This document shows, in pieces, positions 1 to 5,027 of a stretch of 5,027 nucleotides of DNA. The DNA is taken from contig CAIODE010000034.1 in the NCBI GenBank assembly GCA_903856875.1, positions 1 through 5,027 on the forward strand, written 5' to 3'. The notes under the pieces were generated by a model that saw nothing but the letters and a program-made list of their open reading frames with translations, was not told the origin of the DNA and ran no database searches. This DNA is from an uncultured Burkholderiales bacterium (lineage in GTDB: Bacteria; Pseudomonadota; Gammaproteobacteria; Burkholderiales; Burkholderiaceae_C). Numbering within the stretch: position 1 is the first letter of the stretch; each line of letters opens with the position of its first letter. Both the position numbers and the translations under genes were made by a program.

Positions 1-397
1 CTCGTTCCATGTCAAAGGTCAGCTCGACCTTCAATCCTGCGGGATCTTTGAAAAATATCTGGTTCATTCGCCAACCCGGCACAGGACGCTCGTCAAACGG
101 AACACCAGCAGATTTGAGCCGCGCGCGTGCACTCGAGGCGTCCGAAGCTTTGAGCGAAATGTGATCAAACTGGCCAGTCGGCTTGTCCGGCGAAATTTCG
201 TCTGCTTGGTCTGGCAGTGTGGCAGCCAGATGAAGGATGGCCGCTTCCGCTCCACCATAAAGCCAGTAGCCAGGAAAGTTGAAATGCGGCCTAGCGCCTT
301 CAGTCAGACCTAATACGTTGACATAAAAATCACGGATCGCCTTCAGGTCAGAAGGCTTGAGGCGAATGTTGTAGTGGTCAATGTGGGTGATGCGCAT
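1..397 (-). CDS. VOC-family (glyoxalase/bleomycin-resistance/dioxygenase fold) protein, 3' end cut by window edge
   Basis: The minus-strand frame stays open from an ATG at 397-395 to the left edge, giving 132 residues without a stop. It opens MRITHIDHYNIRL and has the paired beta-alpha-beta-beta-beta layout of the vicinal oxygen chelate fold. The first module covers about residues 4-58 and contains RDFYVNVLGL and LHL. The second covers about residues 76-130 and contains FDHISLKA, FFKDPAGLKVEL. The usual metal-ligand positions appear filled by His8, His56, His79 and Glu125, so a metal-dependent enzyme is likely. VOC proteins of this size include lyases, isomerases, dioxygenases and resistance proteins; the substrate cannot be read from the sequence. 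The start is supported by AGGAG at 408-404, six bases upstream. Little of the protein should be missing, since single-unit VOC proteins are commonly about 130-150 residues. It is transcribed divergently from katG, with no visible functional link. Confidence 0.9.
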   Translation of the reverse strand, partial: MRITHIDHYNIRLKPSDLKAIRDFYVNVLGLTEGARPHFNFPGYWLYGGAEAAILHLAATLPDQADEISPDKPTGQFDHISLKASDASSARARLKSAGVPFDERPVPGWRMNQIFFKDPAGLKVELTFDMER

Positions 398-492
398 GCT
401 TAACTCCTAAGTTTTGTGTGCAGGCGGGCTCTTCGCTTTTCGCCATGTTTTCTAGTAATCCGTAGGCCACTGGTGCGAGCCAGGCGCTCACA

Positions 493-555
493 GTCTAACT
501 TTGTGTACAGACTGGATTTCTGTTAATCGGAGGTTCTGAGATAAAAAAGTTAGGC
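493..555. repeat. 10-bp inverted repeat (one mismatch) in the VOC-katG spacer
   Basis: GTCTAACTTT at 493-502 is the reverse complement of AAAGTTAGGC at 546-555 except for one position, with 43 bases between the arms. Two further inverted repeats overlap it: CAGTCT (491-496) with AGACTG (509-514), and AAAAAGTT (544-551) with AACTTTTT (573-580). The structures are mutually exclusive and AT-rich. They may reflect operator or hairpin function, or simply chance in an AT-rich spacer. Confidence 0.4.
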
Positions 556-566
556 CTATAAGTCAA
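538..566 (-). promoter_or_regulatory. Possible promoter of the VOC gene
   Basis: On the minus strand a TTGACT hexamer (566-561, five of six to the -35 consensus) is followed after 17 bases by TATCTC (543-538), which matches only the first half of a -10 box. It would give a leader of about 140 bases for the VOC gene. The palindrome TAGGCCTA (551-558) sits within the spacer. The weak -10 makes this a tentative call. Confidence 0.25.
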
Positions 567-784
567 TAAAAAAACTTTTTACGGCGCTTTTTCCTTTTTA
601 ACGCAGTAGTTTGCAGCGATGAGGGATTCTTGGTGACTTTCTGCCCTCAAATTTCATCAAGTAATTGCACGCACATTGCGCGGTCGAAGTCTAAAAGCAA
701 GTGGCAAAAATCGATCAGCAAGACGCCCTCTTCACTCCAGTTCTGACATCATTATTTGTTTACTGATTTTGGGACCCCAATTCT

Positions 785-821
785 GAAGACACTGGCTATT
801 AGATAGATAGATTTAATCTAC
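785..821 (+). promoter_or_regulatory. Predicted OxyR operator upstream of katG
   Basis: The OxyR recognition pattern is four quarter-sites, ATAG, CTAT, ATAG, CTAT, each separated by seven bases. Here they are GAAG (785-788, two of four), CTAT (796-799, four of four), ATAG (807-810, four of four) and CTAC (818-821, three of four), with every spacer exactly seven bases: 13 of 16 positions. The right-hand half also contains a perfect LysR-type T-N11-A dyad, TAGATTTAATCTA (808-820). The site ends directly against the predicted -35 box at 822, the position expected for an OxyR-activated promoter contacting RNA polymerase. OxyR control of katG is well established in proteobacteria; binding here is inferred from pattern and location. 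Confidence 0.7.
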
Positions 822-850
822 TGGTCAGAGCGACTTGACCTTCTTACAAT
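822..850 (+). promoter_or_regulatory. Predicted sigma-70 promoter of katG
   Basis: TGGTCA (822-827, four of six to TTGACA) and TACAAT (845-850, five of six to TATAAT) are separated by exactly 17 bases. Transcription would start near 857, leaving an untranslated leader of about 130 bases before katG. The poor -35 next to the OxyR-type site fits a promoter that depends on an activator. A better-looking TTGACC at 835-840 has no matching -10 at the right distance. Confidence 0.6.
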
Positions 851-884
851 GAGATGTCATTGTTGTCTCAGAGGTTCACAATGA
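846..884 (+). repeat. Heptamer ACAATGA in three alternating copies at the katG transcription start
   Basis: ACAATGA occurs at 846-852, its exact complement TCATTGT at 857-863, and ACAATGA again at 878-884. The first pair is a perfect 7-bp palindrome with a four-base centre, overlapping the -10 box and predicted start: a possible operator. The second pair would lie at the very 5' end of the transcript and could form a 7-bp stem with a 14-base loop. Its function is unknown. Confidence 0.5.
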
Positions 885-925
885 TGGAGGCCGCAGCGCT
901 AGATCGCACAAACGCCCTAGATTGA
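881..925 (+). CDS. Possible 14-codon leader ORF in the katG 5' untranslated region
   Basis: ATGATG at 881-886 opens a reading frame encoding MMEAAALDRTNALD and ending at TGA 923-925, about 60 bases before katG. AGAGG at 870-874 lies six bases upstream and could serve as a ribosome-binding site. No run of a regulatory amino acid is evident, and the frame is short enough to arise by chance. If translated, ribosomes on it would disrupt the stem between 857-863 and 878-884. It is listed as a candidate only. Confidence 0.2.
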   Translation: MMEAAALDRTNALD

Positions 926-964
926 GCCTTTGCCGCATTGACCAAGTCTATTCGATCAAATTAA

Positions 965-3196
<2,232 letters not shown>

Positions 3197-3209
3197 GCCA
3201 CTTGATCAT

Positions 3210-3240
3210 CCCCCGGAGCCACAAAACTCCGGGGGTTTTT
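3210..3240 (+). terminator. Intrinsic terminator of katG
   Basis: CCCCCGGAG (3210-3218) pairs perfectly with CTCCGGGGG (3227-3235) across the eight-base loop CCACAAAA, and five T residues follow (3236-3240). It begins 13 bases after the katG stop codon. The 9-bp GC-rich stem with a T tract is a textbook rho-independent terminator on the plus strand. Confidence 0.92.
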
Positions 3241-3254
3241 ACCTGTTGCTTTGC

Positions 3255-3260
3255 AGGAGG
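3255..3260 (+). promoter_or_regulatory. Consensus Shine-Dalgarno of the 95-residue gene
   Basis: AGGAGG, seven bases before the ATG at 3268. This is the strongest ribosome-binding site in the window and the main evidence that the small gene is real and that translation does not begin further upstream inside katG. Confidence 0.85.
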
Positions 3261-3267
3261 CGTGGCC

Positions 3268-3555
3268 ATGAAAGACATTGATGAACAAGTTGCGGTCAAA
3301 CAAGGCCACTGGTTTTACGGTGGCTTGACCCTTTGCCCCGTGCGCATCGTGCACCTTCACAAGCGCTTCGGCAGCCAGGACCCCGAGGACCCGCCAGAGC
3401 TGGCTGCCGACAGTTCAGCCGAATGTTTTTACATTCGTTACCGTCCCCCCGGCCCTCATGGGCAGTGGCAAAGCGGCGGCATGGCGATGAGCTTGCGCGA
3501 AGCCATGTTTTTAGCGCAGCGCAAACTGGGGCCTGTACTGCAATGGGAAGACTGA
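3268..3555 (+). CDS. Uncharacterised 95-residue protein
   Basis: I do not recognise this protein. It is 95 residues long, without a signal peptide or membrane segment. Visible features are an aromatic N-terminal patch (HWFYGGL, 14-20), a central acidic and proline-rich stretch (about 36-47), a FYIRYRPPGP segment (54-63), and a C-terminal part resembling an amphipathic helix (SLREAMFLAQRKLG, 75-88) followed by the tail PVLQWED. The start is well supported: a perfect AGGAGG at 3255-3260 lies seven bases before the ATG. The frame is open further upstream into katG, but those codons lack such a site. The gene starts 27 bases after the T tract of the katG terminator on the same strand, so it needs either read-through or its own promoter, and no clear promoter is visible. 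It could be a small cytoplasmic accessory protein; no function is assigned. Confidence 0.75.
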   Translation: MKDIDEQVAVKQGHWFYGGLTLCPVRIVHLHKRFGSQDPEDPPELAADSSAECFYIRYRPPGPHGQWQSGGMAMSLREAMFLAQRKLGPVLQWED

Positions 3556-3573
3556 GCAATTTCTCCAATAAAC

Positions 3574-3594
3574 CATTGGATTTTGATTCCAATG
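3574..3594. repeat. 7-bp inverted repeat between convergent genes
   Basis: CATTGGA (3574-3580) and TCCAATG (3588-3594) are exact complements around a seven-base loop, in the short gap between the stop codons of the 95-residue gene and the cupin gene. A third copy of the core, CCAAT at 3565-3569, allows an alternative stem with 3575-3579. No clear T tract follows on either strand, so it is at best a weak bidirectional terminator. Confidence 0.35.
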
Positions 3595-3614
3595 TTGAGC
3601 CTAAGCGTAAAAAA

Positions 3615-3899
3615 TCAGATTCTTGCAACCCAAAAAACACATCCCTCAGGACCGTATTTTTCTTTGTGCATAAATCCTGCTGGCACATGAAATGCTTCAC
3701 CAAGACTCAAATGCCGAGTTTTACCTTCTACAGTTAACCAGAATTCACCTTCAATCACTAAAGCATCCGCCGTGAAGTCGTGATGGTGCAATTCTGTTTC
3801 GGAATGAGGCTCCCACCGCCGTTCCAGAACGTCACGATAACCTTGCTGCAGTTTTTCTTCTTTGAAATCCTCGAAGCTTAATCGCTTGATTTGTTCCAT
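3615..3899 (-). CDS. Small single-domain cupin protein
   Basis: A 94-residue protein with a cupin beta-barrel core over about residues 25-92. Cupin motif 1 is seen as LHHHDFTADALVIEGEF (37-53), with His38 and His40 as the HxH pair and Gly51 closing the motif; Asp45 occupies the place of the usual glutamate. Motif 2 fits G-x5-P-x-G-x2-H exactly: Gly67, Pro73, Gly75, His78. Tyr82 stands where the motif's asparagine would be. A metal site of His38, His40 and His78, perhaps with Asp45, is plausible. Small cupins include enzymes, sugar- or metabolite-binding modules and stress proteins, so no substrate is assigned. GAGG six bases before the ATG supports the start. The gene lies 123 bases downstream of the CBS gene on the same strand, beyond a terminator-like structure, so it may have its own promoter. 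Confidence 0.85.
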   Translation of the reverse strand: MEQIKRLSFEDFKEEKLQQGYRDVLERRWEPHSETELHHHDFTADALVIEGEFWLTVEGKTRHLSLGEAFHVPAGFMHKEKYGPEGCVFWVARI

Positions 3900-3955
3900 G
3901 ATGTTCCTCTATAAGAAGAGTTTTACTACCAACTACAAAGTGTTAAAAATGCTTT

Positions 3956-4040
3956 AAAAAAAGATTTTTTGACTCACAAACCATACTCATAAAATTCTGT
4001 TTAAAAATAACAAATAAGTTTTTTAAACTTTTGAGTCAAA
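3956..4040 (-). terminator. Nested inverted repeats with T tract after the CBS gene (possible terminator)
   Basis: The outer arms TTTGACTCA (3968-3976) and TGAGTCAAA (4032-4040) are exact 9-bp complements. The latter encodes the Phe-Asp-Ser codons near the CBS C-terminus. Inside lies a second exact 9-bp repeat, GTTTAAAAA (3999-4007) with TTTTTAAAC (4020-4028). Read on the minus strand, the outer stem is followed within a few bases by seven T residues (3962-3956). This resembles a terminator, but the stems are AT-rich, the outer loop is long, and the T tract is not immediately adjacent. Some of this could be chance in an AT-rich spacer. Confidence 0.35.
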
Positions 4041-4463
4041 GGCTTGTCGGTGAAATTCAGCCATTGTCATGGCCACATCAATTTCTTTGGGAAGTGCATC
4101 GCTGGAGGAAAATACACCAGTGATATGGCCATCTTTTGACTTGATGGGCAAATGACGGAAGCCGCGTTCGATCATGATAAGGATAGCTTCTGAAACAGTC
4201 GTATCAGGGCCGACGCATTGCGGGTTAGGCGTCATGACCTGTGAGACGGTCGTTGTTTTAGGGTCAAGGGCCTTGGCCAAGACCTTTGTCATCAGGTCTC
4301 GCTCGGTGACAATGCCACGCATTTGACCTGTGGTGTCGAAGATCAAAACGCTGCTGGAGTTTGTTTTGGTCATTAGACAAGCAGCTTCCAAGATGGATGC
4401 GTCAAGCAGCAGATTGAGGACAAACCGGGTTGACATAGATTTTGAAACCAGTCGCTCCGTCAT
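4023..4463 (-). CDS. Stand-alone tandem CBS-domain protein
   Basis: A 146-residue protein made almost entirely of two CBS domains, which pair into a Bateman module that binds adenosine-containing ligands such as AMP, ATP or S-adenosylmethionine. CBS1 covers about residues 14-66 and contains GIVTERDL (50-57). CBS2 covers about 74-126 and contains RHLPI (103-107) and GVFSSSDAL (116-124). The ribose/phosphate-contacting T/S-x-x-D signatures are intact in both: Thr53-Glu-Arg-Asp56 and Ser119-Ser-Ser-Asp122. No further catalytic or DNA-binding domain is present; the C-terminal 20 or so residues form a short tail. GGAG seven bases before the ATG supports the start. The gene follows korB on the same strand with a gap of 49 bases, so co-transcription is likely, and a role sensing energy charge for the oxidoreductase is conceivable but not shown. 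A general stress role is the main alternative. Confidence 0.92.
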   Translation of the reverse strand: MTERLVSKSMSTRFVLNLLLDASILEAACLMTKTNSSSVLIFDTTGQMRGIVTERDLMTKVLAKALDPKTTTVSQVMTPNPQCVGPDTTVSEAILIMIERGFRHLPIKSKDGHITGVFSSSDALPKEIDVAMTMAEFHRQAFDSKV

Positions 4464-4512
4464 GATCAGTCTCCAGGAAAGGGTTTACTTGAATATCAAT
4501 CTTATGATTGGT

Positions 4513-5027
4513 TTATCTAAATGATTGATTAATTTTTGAAAGTACTTCTGCACCTGGACACAACTCTTTTTCCTGCAAAGCATTGAGCGGAAGGTGACTT
4601 GAATTCAGTGAAGCATGCAAATCCAGCGCAAGAGGGTCGAGATAGAGCAAGCCAGTGACAATTTCGCCCTTCTCGTGCCTATCATTCATATAACTTAATG
4701 CTTCATATCGCTTTCCAGGGTTGTAAGATTTATCAATTTTCATCAGTCGCAAAAAAGTTCCGTCATGTTGCTCGACTTCAATGACTTCACCATCAGCGTA
4801 CTGCGCCGTAATCTCAGACCGATGGGGCATGAAATCAATTTTGCTGACAGACTCATTGTGCTGTCGAACGTAGTCGTAGCTTTTGGTACTGCCACTGTGG
4901 TTGTTGAAGGCAACACACGGACTAATGACATCAATAAAAGCGGCACCTCCGTGGCCGATCGCACCCTTGATCAAAGGGACCAACTGCTCTTTATCCCCAG
5001 AAAATCCGCGTGCAACATAAGTGGCGC
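4513..5027 (-). CDS. korB: 2-oxoacid (probably 2-oxoglutarate):ferredoxin oxidoreductase beta subunit, C-terminal part
   Basis: The frame runs in from the right edge for 170 complete codons to a TAA at 4515-4513, with no start inside the window. It begins ATYVARGFSGDKEQL and continues with GGAAFIDVISPCVAFNNH and STKSYDYVRQHNE, sequences I recognise from KorB/PorB-type beta subunits. The conserved C-terminal region follows, with HDGTFLRL, GEIVTGLLYLD and LCPGAEVLSKIN, and the C-terminus looks complete. The beta subunit carries thiamine diphosphate and, with the alpha/gamma subunit (KorA), oxidatively decarboxylates a 2-oxoacid to its acyl-CoA while reducing ferredoxin. The diphosphate-binding and iron-sulfur cysteine motifs expected in the N-terminal half lie outside the window. 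Assignment to 2-oxoglutarate rather than pyruvate or a branched-chain acid rests on family resemblance. The CBS gene follows after 49 bases, and korA would be expected beyond the right edge. Confidence 0.88.
   Translation of the reverse strand, partial: ATYVARGFSGDKEQLVPLIKGAIGHGGAAFIDVISPCVAFNNHSGSTKSYDYVRQHNESVSKIDFMPHRSEITAQYADGEVIEVEQHDGTFLRLMKIDKSYNPGKRYEALSYMNDRHEKGEIVTGLLYLDPLALDLHASLNSSHLPLNALQEKELCPGAEVLSKINQSFR

Larger units (their letters stand above)
398..784. other. Intergenic stretch without a recognisable gene (VOC side of the VOC-katG spacer)
   Basis: No convincing ORF, tRNA or known RNA was seen on either strand. The left part (about 480-600) is rich in A and T tracts and short inverted repeats. 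The right part (about 600-784) is of mixed composition, with a near-palindrome TTGGGACCCCAA at 769-780 and an imperfect direct repeat CCAGTTCTGA / CCAATTCTGA at 737-746 and 777-786. An unannotated small RNA cannot be excluded, but nothing in the sequence calls for one. Confidence 0.5.

Noticed and set aside
493..555. Integron attC-like pattern: GTCTAAC at 493 and GTTAGGC at 549 fit the RYYYAAC / GTTRRRY ends and the 63-base length is in range.
   Set aside because: Convincing inner L-box pairing is not seen, no cassette ORF lies immediately to the left on the plus strand (the VOC gene points away), and neither an integrase nor a second attC is present.
3296..3737. Overlapping open frames on both strands across the 95-residue gene (3296-3703 minus, 3333-3737 plus).
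   Set aside because: They overlap better-supported genes, lack good ribosome-binding sites and show low-complexity composition typical of out-of-frame reading.
4497..4510. Small hairpin CAATC-TTAT-GATTG between korB and the CBS gene as a terminator.
   Set aside because: The 5-bp AT-rich stem is followed by no T tract on the minus strand; too weak to separate the two genes.

Overview
The window looks like chromosome from a Burkholderiales betaproteobacterium, plausibly Comamonadaceae. This rests on the overall character of the KatG, VOC and KorB proteins as I recognise them; no 16S or other marker is present, so the placement is an inference. No CRISPR array, tRNA, rRNA, transposase or integrase was seen.

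Layout, left to right. (1) A VOC/glyoxalase-fold gene on the minus strand, cut by the left edge (1-397). (2) A gene-free stretch of almost 590 bases between divergent genes. It holds several inverted repeats, a possible minus-strand promoter, and close to its right end a well-formed OxyR-type operator abutting a sigma-70-like promoter. (3) katG (986-3196, plus), a complete bifunctional catalase-peroxidase with all key active-site residues, closed by a strong intrinsic terminator. (4) A 95-residue gene of unknown function (3268-3555, plus) with a perfect Shine-Dalgarno, starting just after that terminator. (5) Three genes on the minus strand: a small cupin (3615-3899), a stand-alone tandem-CBS protein (4023-4463), and the C-terminal half of a 2-oxoacid:ferredoxin oxidoreductase beta subunit, korB (4513 to beyond the right edge).

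How the genes relate. katG is its own transcription unit, and its promoter architecture predicts activation by oxidised OxyR under peroxide stress. On the minus strand transcription runs korB, then CBS, then possibly cupin. The 49-base korB-CBS gap suggests one operon, while the 123-base AT-rich gap before the cupin holds a terminator-like structure and may separate it. The small plus-strand gene and the cupin converge on a 59-base spacer. katG is visibly more GC-rich than the flanking minus-strand genes and spacers.

Nothing here amounts to a clearly new defence or mobile system. The most interesting items are the katG control region (OxyR-type site, a thrice-repeated heptamer, a possible 14-codon leader ORF), the korB-CBS pairing, and the uncharacterised gene behind the katG terminator.
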